NCBI GenBank assembly: GCA_003586115.2
Contig: QVOM02000103.1
Span: forward strand, 434,001-498,000
Length of the DNA stretch: 64,000 nucleotides
Direction: 5' to 3'
DNA from: Salvator merianae
Taxonomy: Eukaryota > Chordata > Lepidosauria > Squamata > Teiidae
Below are positions 33,998 to 46,368 of this stretch, one piece after another. The notes under the pieces were generated by a model. That model made no database searches. It was not told where the DNA came from and was given only the letters and a program-made list of their open reading frames with translations. A program made the translations under genes and the position numbers. The number at the start of each line of letters is the position of its first letter. Positions within the stretch are counted from its first letter, which is position 1.

Positions 33998-35690
33998 TAA
34001 AAGGAAACCTGAGCTGGAAAATCTTCAAACTCTAAGGTCATGTTTTTCTATTTGTTTAATTGTTAAACCAGCTACAGGCTACCTTTCATTAAAAATCCCC
34101 AGGTGGTTAAGAGCAGAAATAAAAACAATCCACTGAAACCAGTAAATGCCTAAATGCACAAAGCCATTCTGAAGAAAGTACAGACATTTTTTTTTTTCAA
34201 TGAGGAAACAGTTCCACAAGCTGTGCACCATAGCAGATATGGCATTTCCCCCAGCTGTTATCGGATGCACTTCCATGAATAACATCACAAGCACAGGCAC
34301 ACATGAGAGGCTGGGACCTTTTCAGAACTTCGAGAAAGTATTGCAGAATTAGGATGTCATGCCCATGCAGCTATCCCACAGGGTGTTGTCATGGCTAAAA
34401 AATGTAACTTTGCAACTATAATTTAGTCTGTTACTTTTCTCCCTACCTGTGTCTTCAAAATCTAGGATACGAGAGCAGCATTCTTTTGGAAGGTACTACA
34501 TGGTGAAGTTTACTTTTGATCAGTGGCTCAGTCATCTGCTGTCCTGTCCTCCACAGAATTTCTTAAGAAAGCAAAAAAATGGATGAGGGATGAGTGAGAA
34601 GGTAAGTGGGCAAGTGAGTCAGTAGAATGCCAAGTCACTCAGTCAAGAATAAACCTGAAAACCCTAACCCTAACCATGATCACCTTAGAGAGAACACTGG
34701 TCAAGAGTTTTTCACATGTTTATAGGCTACCTTCTTAAGTACATAAAACTAGTGAGCAAAACCAGATTATAAAAATCTTATATATCTCACTTACTTGGGC
34801 ACTAGGACAGAAAAATACAAGGCTATATTTATTTATGATGACAGTTTTTATCTTGCCCAAAGCCCTACCATATATGTGCTGGGTTCAAATGAAATTCAGT
34901 TCCCCTCCTCTTAGATGAAACAAAATAGCTCAACAACCCTATATGACAGCCAAACTGACTACCTGGTAAGTTACCCAATTCTATAACTCCAGAGAGGCAG
35001 AAAAGAGCTACAGTGCAATGAGGGCAGTCCTCATTCTGAAAGATGGTAAAGGAAGATTTCTGTTTCAAGGTATCCTCTAAATGAATGAATGTATGAATAA
35101 GTTTATTACAGTCACAGACCAGAATTACAAAGCATTTAAATCTCATAGCATACAGTTGTAAACAGTTAAAATCTTTGGAGCATTAATGGAATAAAATATT
35201 TTCTATATTGAGCATACAAAGTTAACATACTTAATAGCAAATATGCCAAATGAAAACTGTCAGCACAATTTTGGCATCATCTTGCTTGGTTAATGATAAA
35301 TGATAATTATAAGGAGGAAGGTTTGAGAGTTTTTATCTGTATTCATACTTGGGCAGAAGCCTGACGAGGTAGGAAGTCCACTGCTAACAAAACCCTTCAC
35401 TACAGGGAGTTATCTATTTGGATTTGCAAATATTTACAATGATCTAAATTTGTATCTGTGCAGACGAATCAGGGACAATGCCATTCAAAGGTATCCACCA
35501 CTGAAAAGTTCTCTGAGAAAGGTATTGGAGGACCTGGAAGCACTCTATGAAATGCCCTCCTCAGAGTGGAGGAAAAGTACTCTTAAGGTGCTTGGTGCCC
35601 TGAAGCACTCTTACTGCCACATGTAGACACATAGTGGAGGTGAGAGTAACCTCTATCTTTACTTTGCACAGATATTGCACCAGTAAAGGG
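33998..35690. other. No recognised gene
   Basis: A short telomere-like AACCCTAACCCTAACC lies at 34660-34675. Otherwise nothing is assignable. Confidence 0.45.
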
Positions 35691-35699
35691 GCTATTCTG

Positions 35700-35840
35700 G
35701 CACTACAGAGGCCCTTTGACCCTCTCTGCACTTACCTCTCCATGACCCAAACTAATGAGTCTGGACCAGCCTCAAAATTATATATATATATCAGTGAGAA
35801 AACAAAGGCACTATCATGGAGACACAATCTCCTCTAAGCT
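35700..35840 (+). mobile_element. MITE end, probably group F/G, partial
   Basis: GGCCCTTTGACC followed by CTCTCTGCACTTACCTCTCC looks like a Harbinger-type end with a small insertion. GGAGACACAATCTCC and AAGGCACTATCATGG recall the GGAGACAGAGGCATTATC part of 9615-10005. An (AT)n run interrupts it at 35779-35791. Confidence 0.35.
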
Positions 35841-38800
35841 GCTTGAGTCCCCTTTCTTTTAACCGTGTGTGCATGTGTGCTCTGGTTTAGCCACTTCTGC
35901 AGCCTTTTAACCCCAAACCACCAAACCAGGGAAACAGCAGTTTGGCACAATGTCAGGCGAGATTGCACCAAGCTTCCAACATGTTTTCAGCTGGCCAGAT
36001 GATTAGCCAAAATACTCTGAACCAGAGTAGTTTGGAGGATTTGGTTCTGAACTATGAAAATATTTAGTTTAACAACATGGAGTAATTGGCATTGCTTCGT
36101 CAACAAACTCTGTATGTGGATGTGCTTCTTTTCTGTTCAGCTTCTTTTCCAATAAGATGAAGAATAGATCAGTTCAGTACAGAAAATCAGCACCTACAGG
36201 CCAATAATGATCTGAAATGCATCTAGATCACTTTGTTGCAAGAGTTCAAATAAAGCATCTGTTAAATGCCAAAGACAGAGACTCAGAACAAGGACGGCAT
36301 TTGCTATCTCCCTTTTTAGATAGATGCTGGCAGATTGATTTTCATGTTCAGACTAAGCAAGCACTTAGCAGTCTTGCACAGTCAGTTGAACAGCAACCAG
36401 CATCCCAATTAGGAAAACCAGTCAATGAATAGGTCAGCCAACAAGGGTCTGAATAGTCTAAGCAAGAGTAGGTCATCCAAGTTTGTAGTGATTTGTTCTG
36501 ACCTTTTCCTTATCAGAGGTGACCCTTCCATAAAAATGCATCAAAAGTACAGTGTTTCTTTAGAAAACAAAAATAGAATTTAACTAGACACAATGATATT
36601 ACTAGTTTGATTATTATTGCTGAGCAGAAACAAATGGCCCAGAGAAATCATTATGTTTTATGCTTCAAAAAAATAGGTCAGGAGAAGCTTCTGACTCAAG
36701 TTGGTAAATGCAGATAGTTCTCATACCTCAAGTAAATGAATTTAGTTGTAGTTCTTAAATGAGAAGTTTTCCAAGAAACCTGCTTAGACTTTGCGCTTCC
36801 TGTGTCAATAAACAGCACGGATAATTGGACATTTGCTGTACTATCATCTTTCACTTACATGACACATAATTGACTGATATAGGAAGCACTCACCTGATGG
36901 GCCCAGCCCCTGACCCAGTAAAGTCAATTGGAATTTAGCTATTGACTTCTTCAGAGTCAGTTCTGCTAATCTTAATGCAGCAGCAGAAACTCTGGAAGTG
37001 AAGTCAAATGCCTCAGGGATAGAGTTCTGCATAGCCTTAAATGAAACTACACTGAAATGCCTTAAAAAATTCAGAATCTGCAATGAGCAGTAAGCAAATA
37101 TCGCATACATTTTGCATATAAACACTCACTAACTTTGAAGCCATCATGACAAAAACTTAAAAGATGTAAATCATGCTGAAAGTGTATTTGTAGTAGAAAA
37201 CTGTTTCCTGGGTTTTCAGTAGAATACTGTAGGCTGAACTTTATGTTCTCATCAGTATAGGGAACCTGCTCAGTATGACTTCCTCTTCCATTTTGACCTT
37301 GTTCTCTCCACATAGTAATTAATGAAGTTTTAATTTTAGGCTGTGATCAGATGCACTGGTGCTCAGCCTGGGACCTTTCATACCTCCCCATTGCTGCTCC
37401 TGCATCCATACTTGCTGTGTAGTCTGCTTTATAGCTATAAATACAGCTAATTGCACTGTCATAGTACTGGCCTAAGAGTAAGAGAGCACTGCAGAAGCAC
37501 TCAGAGAGTGGAAAATCCTACACTCTCCTCTCCTATACTTTTGTGTGTCTCTGTGACAGAGCACAGACATCCGAGATCATATGACGTACGTGTTGTGGGA
37601 ACCTTTCACTTTACTAAGGTTATATGATGATGACTTCAGTGTTCTTGAAAAGGCCAATGTCCCATCAAACTTCTCCAGGGAACTCTTGTCTTGTCTTGTC
37701 TTTTTCTTTTCAGTTCTTCCTGAAGTATAATATTCTGGGTTTGGGTGCATATCTATGAAATGAGCAATGTAATTTGCCATGGCTTAAAAAGCTGCAATGG
37801 AGTCTATGTCCCAGACATCCACTCAATCAAACCCATCTGCCTCCAGTTTCTGAAAATGCTGTTCAGTAATAGTATCCACTCTATTGACAACAAGTGCAAA
37901 CTCAAACATAGTCAGCTCTCAGTCAATCTTTTTCCAATTCATAGTGCTCTGATCTCCCAGTGATTTTTTTTTTTAATATATCTGACGTACAGTACCATGT
38001 GCAATTACACAGTAATATGATTGCTTAGCAACACTTGTGGCCACAGCAATGATCCCTCTGTCCGCCATACTTAGGTTTCCAGCCTTTTTGTTTACTACAG
38101 AATTGGAATAAGCAAATAATGTCCTAAATTATGCTAATAGAACTTAAAGGCCAAAAAAAAAAAAACTTTTTAGGCTGTATTCACATAGGCAAATTAAGGC
38201 AATCCTCGAGTTCCCCCTGGGTAGTCAGGCAAATGGCCCCACTCACAACCGGCTTACAGGCTGCCCCAGAAGCGTGGAATCTTCCAGCCACAGGGTAGGG
38301 AGGAACAACTCTGAGAGCAGATCACAGCCCAGTTTGCCATCTTCACCACCATGAAGACTGATGGAGAAGAAAGGGGGCAAATTAACCAGGAGATCAGGCC
38401 AGCATCTCATTGGACTGAAAATGGACAACATCCGGAACCATTTCCAATTTGACCCAAAAACTACAGACAGAAAACATGCAGCTGTGTAACTTTTGTTCCA
38501 TGGCTGCAAAGACTTGGAGGCGAGGATGGGCCTGCTGTGTGACCAGCAGGCCTCCTGCCTCTGTGGTAGATCCCAGTCCTCCTGCCCATCTGCCAGTGTG
38601 TTTCTCAGTCATCTGGATGCAGTCATCTTAATTTCTGCTTTCTCCATGAGCTGCACTATATCATGTGACAACTATTTCCACCTGAAAAAGTTTCCTCAAT
38701 CTGCTGTATGCCTTGTTTGGGGTTGTCACCAAAAGCTCCCTGACCAGCTCAGAAAAAGTAGCAAAACAGAGAAAGTCAGGATAGTTGTTCTTGTTATATT

Positions 38801-41800
38801 GTGATTCAAGTCCAAACAAACAATCAACATAGGATATAATCTTGCTTTGGTTTCTTATTTTGTCCTCTGTATTGTACAGGAATTGTAATTTTGTTTCTTT
38901 TTAATGTTTTTAAGTTGATTTCTTTTTATGTATAAAGTTGATATGGTCCTCGGACTAATCAACAAACAATAAACTAAAGTAAACTTAAACAAAAACCTTA
39001 TATGGTGATGTAAACTTGGCTTTAACAGTGTTCAAAAATGCAGTATTTGCAGAATGGTTTAAACTTTGATGAAAACTTCTAGCACAGATATGGAGAAAGA
39101 CTGGTTCTTCAGGTGTTGGTGGGTCCCTCCCACCCCTTCTGAAACTGCGATTTGTGCCTGGAGAAGGCCTGAGGACTCTTACTGAACTGCTCTCCAGTTT
39201 TAGATCCTCCTGAAATCTTCAGATTGAACTCCTGGCAATAATTTGCACTGCATTCTCAACAACGGCTGAAGCTTTCTTCAGCCTCCAGAAAGTGTTTACG
39301 TGCATTTGATATAACACACCACCACATCAAAGAAAATGTATTTAATTTATTTATTTTTTTAGGAAAAAAATTAAGACATAATTAAGTGAAAGGTCAAGTT
39401 TGATTAAGGACTAGCTGTTACAAATGAAAAACCCTGATTACCATGACTATGTCAAATATATTCTTGGAACTGCCTGAAATATTTTCTTTGGCACCTTTAC
39501 CTTTTGATATATTTGATACCTTTTGTTCTGTCACTGTGTTGTCTTGACAGGTTTTTTTTTATTTTTTTATTTTTCCTCACAGAAGAACAACAAAAATCAA
39601 AACAGAAAATTAACAAATACAGCATCATGCTCTGCAGGCTCAGTTGCCTGTTAAAGCAATAGTTTTCTTATTAGAAAAAAATTGGTTAATGGTTTTGTTT
39701 TGATCTGATGTTTAAAAAATACCAGGAATCATGCCATAATTATTCTTGTATTATTGTCTTCAGACCAACTGTGAGAGGGTAAATGCCCAGCTGGCCGCTT
39801 TGAGCTGTCTCATCCACAAACATCCCCTGCTTGATTGGCTCATTAGTGAGCCAAACCAGACTTTAACATAAGATCTGTACAGAGAATAGATTGAATTTAA
39901 CTTCAAAATTGTTTGAATTGAACTTCAAGAATGCTCAACAATCCGACTTACCATCGCTCACCACAGTTCTCCTCTGGAGTGCTTCCTGCTGCTGCCTCCA
40001 TTTGGCCCACACCTAGCTGCATTGCTTGTGTCCACTGTCTTTGTTCTCAGTCCCCACCTGTGGCCATCACCGGTCCTCACTGTATTTCTTCTAGGCTGCT
40101 GCCCACAGTCATATATCTTCTCCTCCTGGGACTATGGCTCCTAGCAAACCATATTGGTCACGTGCTTTGGTGCCACTTCTGGGACAGCCTCCAAGTTAAC
40201 TAGTGATGCTGAGCATGAGATTAATACTGTACTGCTGCACTGCTGCATGGTCATGTGTTGTGCTAGGGGATTCTGTATTCTGGCACCGAGGCAGGGCTTG
40301 CCAGGGCCAGTTGGAGGGGGAAAACATGGTAAGCTGAACGAGAGGAATAGTGTTGAAGTCAAACAGGGGATGAGGCAAGCTGAATCTAAGTTGGCTGACC
40401 TGTTTGATGAATTGTTTGGTTGGTGGTTGGTTAGTTGTTTCAGCAAGCTACCAAGTCTGCCCACCAGATGCCATGGCTCAACTTAATGTAAGTCAGACTG
40501 GTGAGAGTCAGTGCAAGTACATCCCTAACTCTGTGCTCTTTGCAGACTATCTCAACAGCAGAGCACTTCCACAGAAGAGACTGAAAAGAAACAAAGCCCC
40601 TAGCTGATGGCTCCCTTCAATCTCCAAAATAAAGTTTTGATCATCAGCAGATAAAAATGTGGTTCAGAAAGATCAAAAAAGGCTTCCAACTGGTGTCATT
40701 CTACTTTCCCACTGTCCTGATAGCCTTGATCCACAGGCTTGCAATGTACCAACTTCATGTTAATTTATTTCTGCCTTTGAACCATTCCATCACACGCTAC
40801 ACAAAAGAAACTCTGATGGAAAACATCATCCCTTATTTGGTGGTAACAGAGAAAACATATTTATGACATTTAGAATTAATGAAAAATCAAAACAATAAGA
40901 AAGAAGACTGTGAATAAGTAATTGAATACCAAACAAAAAGTGCATCTACAAAGACTGTATTCACATGTCATCTTACTACAGAAAGTTCTCTGCTTTGATA
41001 TGCCATTTTTGTAAGTTTAGCCAACATAGATGATCTCTTCAAATAATCAGAATTATTTATTTCCTTTGCCATTTGAACAGAATAAAATTCAAAGCCTACA
41101 AAGCAGTGATATGTAAACGTTCAAAGGCTTAATCTGGTTGACAGTCCCCAACAATAGCATAAAGCTGGAAAATCCTTAGTGTGGATGGACAGAATTCTAA
41201 ATACACTTGGACCACTGTTATGCAGCAACCAAAGTACATATACATACTCATGAATGACCATATGAAACAGTGGAATATGAGTCTCTCTTTAGCAAAGGGT
41301 AATTCCCACTGGAGGTTGGGATTTCCCATGCATGGCAGTGAAGAAAGTACTTTGTGTGTGGCAAGGGAGATCTTCCACTTGGCATGACAGTCCAATGCTG
41401 CTGGGGAGGCTGCCAGCCCACTCAATGCTCAATAAATTTCTGATGCTAAAGGGTACATTGCCATTTATGTCTTGGAAGTGCCCACATCATCAGAATACAG
41501 GACTCCCTGCCACCCTATCTCCATGTGCACTGGCAGCAGGCACCTCATGGCAATCTCACTGGTTTCTTTGCTGGTGCTATTTCTCTCTGAGGTGTCTCCT
41601 ATGCATGCATGGCATAGTGCTTTCTTCCACCCTGCATGGAGATGCCATGCAAAATGGTGCCTCTGCACTCCAAAATGGAGATGTGGATCAGGGCACCACG
41701 GATCAAGACAACTCACTATTTGCCTATATCAAAGCCACCTCCCCCAGAAGTGAAGATATGGCCAGAGTTTCTCAAATTGTAATTCTTAGAGTGCATGACA

Positions 41801-42104
41801 GCCTTGCCTGACAATTACGTAAAACAGGCACCTGGGAGTGGAGTGGGGAACCCCATATGAACTGAATAATTACTAAACTGAACACCACTTACAACACTTC
41901 AAGATAGGTTTGTTTCTTTATTTAGACAAAAAAAAAAGCTAAGCTCCTTACCAAGGAATGAAAAATTTCCTATTTTTTTTTATACTCTGAGCATCTCTAG
42001 ATCTGGCCTAAGATCACCCAGTAAAATTAACTGCCAAATAAAAATTTGAATCAAAGGTTCCTGGTTTGTAGTCCTCCATGAGTCCTCCATGAGTCCCCCA
42101 TTCG
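35841..42104. other. Long stretch without recognised gene
   Basis: Mostly AT-rich. A (TTGTC)n run is at 37684-37703. Segments at about 38200-38700, 39770-40640 and 41130-41820 are less AT-rich and may be unrecognised repeats. The last-but-one ends near AATAAA at 40627. No domain-bearing frame was found; the 159-codon frame at 41332 has no protein-family feature. Confidence 0.4.
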
Positions 42105-42112
42105 GTCAGTGC

Positions 42113-42766
42113 TAGGGATGTGCATGAACTGAAATTTAGTGCTTCAGTTTGAATTGAACAAAATTACTGTTGGTTTGGTTAGATCTGAAGATGTGCGAGA
42201 GAGTTAGGACCGACAAGTGGAAGTATTATTTTCATTTCATTCATTGGTCTATGGAATTTATTGCCTGAAGAGGTGACAGATTTAAGATAGCTTTAAGAAT
42301 GGATTGAACAGATTCATGGAGGTCAGGTACATCAATGGCTACTAGACTGGATGCCTAGGTACTGCTTCCAGGTTGGAAAAACAGGACAGACGCCCCTAAA
42401 GGTCATTTGCAGGGAGTCGAGAGCAGGTGAAGGTTTTGCCTTTTTATTCTGCTTTGAGAATGCCGAGAAGCAATTGGTGGGCCACCATGCAAAACAGGAT
42501 GCTGGACTAGGTAGGCCCTGGCCTGATCCAGCAGGGCTCCTCATATGTTTTTACATTCTTATAGGGGGGGTTTGAACTACAGGCTGGTTCAGTTCACATG
42601 TGAACCACCTCAGTTCACTACGGTTCACTTGGTTTGTTAGATCACCCTTGTTTCAAGTTTTATTAAAAGTGAGTTTTTTGAACCACAGGGTGTGGTTCAG
42701 TTCACATACAAACCATGTGAACACCCCAGTTTCCTGTAAACCACAAACCAGTTTAACACATCTCTA
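42113..42766. mobile_element. hAT-like MITE interrupted by a CR1-type fragment
   Basis: Ends TAGGGATGTGCATGAACTG and, inverted, TAGAGATGTGTTAAACTGG. Flanks GTCAGTGC (42105-42112) and ATCAGCAC (42767-42774) match at 5 of 8. The interior right part has GGTTCAGTTCACATGTGAAC words. The middle is a LINE 3' end, so this MITE is older than that insertion. Confidence 0.75.
42195..42566 (+). mobile_element. CR1-type LINE 3' fragment, nested
   Basis: CTATGGAATTTATTGCCTGA, GATTGAACAGATTCATGGAG, ATCAATGGCTACTAGACTGG, ACAGGATGCTGGACTAGG, CCTGATCCAGCAGGGCTCCT and finally TTTTTACATTCTTAT form the plus-strand 3' end of the element seen inverted at 16035-16320 and 20953-21510. Confidence 0.85.
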
Positions 42767-42774
42767 ATCAGCAC

Positions 42775-44500
42775 ATGTCAGAATTTCCAAATCAGCTGAG
42801 AGGCCACAAATGACAACATCTTAAAAGACTTGGCCACAAGATCTAACAAGCAAGCTACGGAAAGCTTGTCATAGCAAATAGGTGGTTATTTTGCAAAGGC
42901 ACTGGCTTTTTAAAATTCCTTTTTTCAACATTGGATTGTTTTCTTTCACTCACTTTATTTCAGCGCAATGCTTAAGAAACAGATTAGGGGGAATGAATAA
43001 TTTTAGTAAAACACATTAAAATACAGCATGACATTTACTGCTATGTGAAAGAAATATAGAAAAGAATAATTTAATTCAAGACTTAGGGGACACAACTGAA
43101 CTGATAAAAAAATTTCAAGGGGGGGCTTCCCACACCCCTGCACCATTATTCTAATCTACAGATTGTATATAAATATTATGCTTATTGTTCTGGCAAGATA
43201 TAGAGTTGAGGCAGTCATGGGGAATACCACTGTTAAAGCAGAGCAGCTAAAATTACAGCTTCTTTGTGAGGGGTCACACTACAGTAGCGGAAGCACACTG
43301 AGTTTTTTGTAAGGTTAGGAAGCAAGAACAATCCAGGAGAAATTCAATTGCCTTCTGAGATGTTCCCCTATCCTCATGCTGTTAAAGGACTTAGCTAGTA
43401 GTTCCAGCAGATTCTTCACTGCAAGCACACAAAAGAACATAAGTGATCATATTCAAAGCACACAGATAGAATCTCTTACTATATACTGCAAAGAAATGTA
43501 AGGCATGGTACATTGGCCAGCCTCTCACACCAAAAGGCAGGAACTCCTACATTTCCCCAACACCTCACCACCCAGCAACTCACTTGGGTCCATGAAAGGA
43601 CTTCAAAACTGACGGTCCCTAGGCTGTGCCAAGCCTCCCAACAAGTCATAGCTATTAGACAGGAATTGATCAGAGTCTTGGAGACTGAATACTAAAAAGC
43701 TCCCATCCCTCAAGGTTATCACTTCCTTGCCTCTTGAGGCCTCAGTATACAGTAAATACACAGTATACTCGATTTTGGTACTGCTAATTGCCAATTGTGT
43801 TTTTCTCCTCAGCAACGGTAACCAAGATATCTTTTAGTGGTCAGGACCATAATTATTATAACCTTCACAGATACAATTTATCAGGCTTAATCAGGTTGTT
43901 TTTTTTTCTCTTTCATTTCTGGGTAAGTTATTTAACCATATTACAAAGCTTAAAATGGTTCACATAACTCTAAATGCCTATTGCTTTGCTGTAAGAAATA
44001 ATAAATAATCAGTTATTTCCTCAGACTCTGCTGAAAGAGCTCTTGGCACTGTCATCTTTGTGCAGGTACTGAAATAGAGTGATTGATTTTTAATTTGGTG
44101 GGTTATGGTTTTCTCAAAAGAAGATATACATTAATCAGTGCTCGTTTCTTAGGAGCCATGATAATTAATCAAGCTTCAAACCAGCTAGCATCTGCTGTGT
44201 GGACAAGCTTCTGAGACATCCAGTGGAAACAAATATAGCTTAACCAAAATTTATCAGAAAATTCCTTTTCTTACCTTGTAGGAAAAAGAAAGTCCACTTT
44301 GTTGGTTTTTCTGGCCACTGGATGTTGCTAAGCTCTCTCCATCCCAAGCACTAGAAAAATACTTGGAATAGAACATCATGAAGAATGCAAAATGCTATGG
44401 AAAATACGGTTGCTTCAGCAGTGCAAGGGGTATCCCACTCTGCAGTTTCCTATTCAAAATAGCCCAGCCCATGATGGGCCAGGTTACCTAGTGCTCACTC
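42775..44500. other. No recognised gene or repeat
   Basis: AT-rich, short frames only. Nothing assignable. Confidence 0.45.
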
Positions 44501-44503
44501 TAA

Positions 44504-44892
44504 GGACTATCCGCACTGTGAACAGCCCATCCGAACCCAACTTCAGAGGCCAAAAATGAAAATTCCCAGCCTCCAAATTTTCTGGTTGGCGGTGTTTTGG
44601 CCAAGCCTCCAGAAGCAGCACACTATTGGCGCTGCTTCTGAGAGTCCAGTGAAATGATGCCAGGCTTAGTATACTGGACCATGGCCACATGCTCTCTGGA
44701 GGTGGGCTGTGTTCCAATATACCTTCTAGAATGCAACCAGTCCATGGTTGGAGTGGGATAAGGTACCATTTTTGCCATTGTGGGGGGGGGGGCATGGCCT
44801 CTACTAGAGCACTCCATTTCCACACCGTGGTGCAGCTGAGGTGATCTAGCAAGTTCCTTTAGCTAGTCTACCAGCCCAGTACAGACATGGCC
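44504..44892. mobile_element. MITE, group G-like, TSD TAA
   Basis: Left end GGACTATCCGCACTGTGAAC; right end, inverted, GGCCATGTCTGTACTGGGCT. TAA at 44501-44503 and 44893-44895. The interior includes a G-run at about 44781-44790 and GGACCATGGCCACATG. No coding capacity. Confidence 0.8.
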
Positions 44893-44895
44893 TAA

Positions 44896-45103
44896 GGCTG
44901 CATCATCATACATGAAAAAGTGCCTTGAAAGGAGCTTTGAGGTGGTAGCACATGGATACTAATGTTCCTATCCCACCTCTAATCCACATTAAAGGATGTT
45001 CAAAGTGCATTTTCTGGCCTTTAATGTGGATTGGAGGCACTAGTGGGTGCTGGTGCTACCAACCTCTAGGCCATTTTCAAACCACATTTTTACAGATGCA
45101 GCC
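44896..45103. mobile_element. Foldback MITE, TSD TAA, abutting the previous element
   Basis: GGCTGCATC at the left and GATGCAGCC at the right are terminal. Inner arms GGTGGTAGCAC / GTGCTACC, and CCACCTCTAATCCACATTAA / TTTAATGTGGATTGGAGG, make a near full-length fold. TAA precedes (44893-44895, shared with the neighbour) and follows (45104-45106). Confidence 0.85.
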
Positions 45104-45106
45104 TAA

Positions 45107-46347
45107 CACAGTTTCTGTTTCAGTCTCTTGCAGATGCACCCAGAAAACATAACTAGAAGAAAAAGAAAGAAGATGTACTACTGTTCTCACGAAACTGAAT
45201 CACACCCAGAATTTCAGCTGAGAATTTGTCCATCACTTGGAAAACTTAGGTGAAATATTCCCTTGCACCTATTTCTTCAGCCACAAGATATAGAATTCCA
45301 TGAACTGATTTGTGTGTGGCTGTATAAGGGTGGAGGGAAGCAAGGACAATAATGGAGAAGATACATTGGCCTTTCATTTTGAGTTTCTTAGCTGTGTGGT
45401 GTCAGTGCTATTGGAAGCCATCAATGAAGTTCATACAAACAGTCACTTAAGATTTACAGCTAATAACAAAAGAAAGGAAATATGAAATGAAAGGTTTCCA
45501 TCTGGCAACATTCATCACTGGCATTCAAAATGAGAAAAGCCATGGTTTAAAATTTAATAGTCAAAGTAAAGATGCACATCATTCTTCCTTCTCAAATGTG
45601 TCTCAAAGCCCAAATAGACTTTATTATGGTCTCCCCATAAAGATGGATGATAAATTAAAAAGCCACTGCATGTTAATTTCATTGTGTTCATCTAACTGGT
45701 GCTCATTTTAAAACAACAGCAAGCAGTCCAAGACATGAATCAATGCACATATAATGCCTCTCCCACATTATACGCACAGTTTTAATGTGCTAAAAGACTG
45801 ACCCTTGAAATGAAGTAGCAACAAACTTTTAAAAATGAACATTACACCTAAAGTGCTGTTATCTTTTTTAATATAATTACTCACTAGCCAAAGAAGAAAT
45901 CTTTTAAGCATCCATGTTTCATCAACTGAGAGGAGCAGTATGCTTTAAGTAAGCCCCATTCAACTAAGAAGGTTTTTTCCCCTTTTTTAACAGCACCTAA
46001 GAGTTAGAAATCCACTTTAAGTTATTTTTGCCAGGATCAGGATTCTAGTGCCAAATTTGGCTGATAAAGTTTGATGAATTGACAAGGTGTATATTTCCGT
46101 TCATGTTCAGTTTAGTATCTCATGGGTACTAAAAATTATTGTAGATGAGAAAGTTGAGTCAGATAAACCACTTCCTTATGGCTTTGTCAAAAAGAAAAAA
46201 GAAAAAGAAAATAGCAAAAGAAAGCAACCAACAATCCCTGAAGAAAGATCAATCCAAAAAACTACTAAAAGGAAACCAAAAGGATCTATCTGTAAAAGAA
46301 TATTGCACCTAACAGTAATGGACCTGGACACTAGAAAATGTGTAAAT
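45107..46347. other. No recognised gene
   Basis: AT-rich. The 100-codon frame from 46087 is Lys-rich because of an A/G-rich tract at about 46188-46240 and is not credible as a gene. Confidence 0.45.
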
Positions 46348-46368
46348 ACACACACACACACACACACA
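46348..46368. repeat. (CA)n microsatellite
   Basis: Uninterrupted CA run followed by TGCATGCATATT. Confidence 0.95.

Noticed and set aside
39768..40640. Possible solo LTR or retroviral piece: TGTGAGAGGG start, TTTGGTGCCACTTCTGGGAC resembling a primer-binding site, AATAAA near the right end
   Set aside because: No second LTR, no CA end next to the primer-site-like word, no 4-6 bp duplication found, and the frames after it show no gag or pol features.
41332..41811. 159-codon plus-strand open frame
   Set aside because: Overlapping frames of similar length exist on the other strand, composition is Cys/His/Ser-random, and no family motif is visible.
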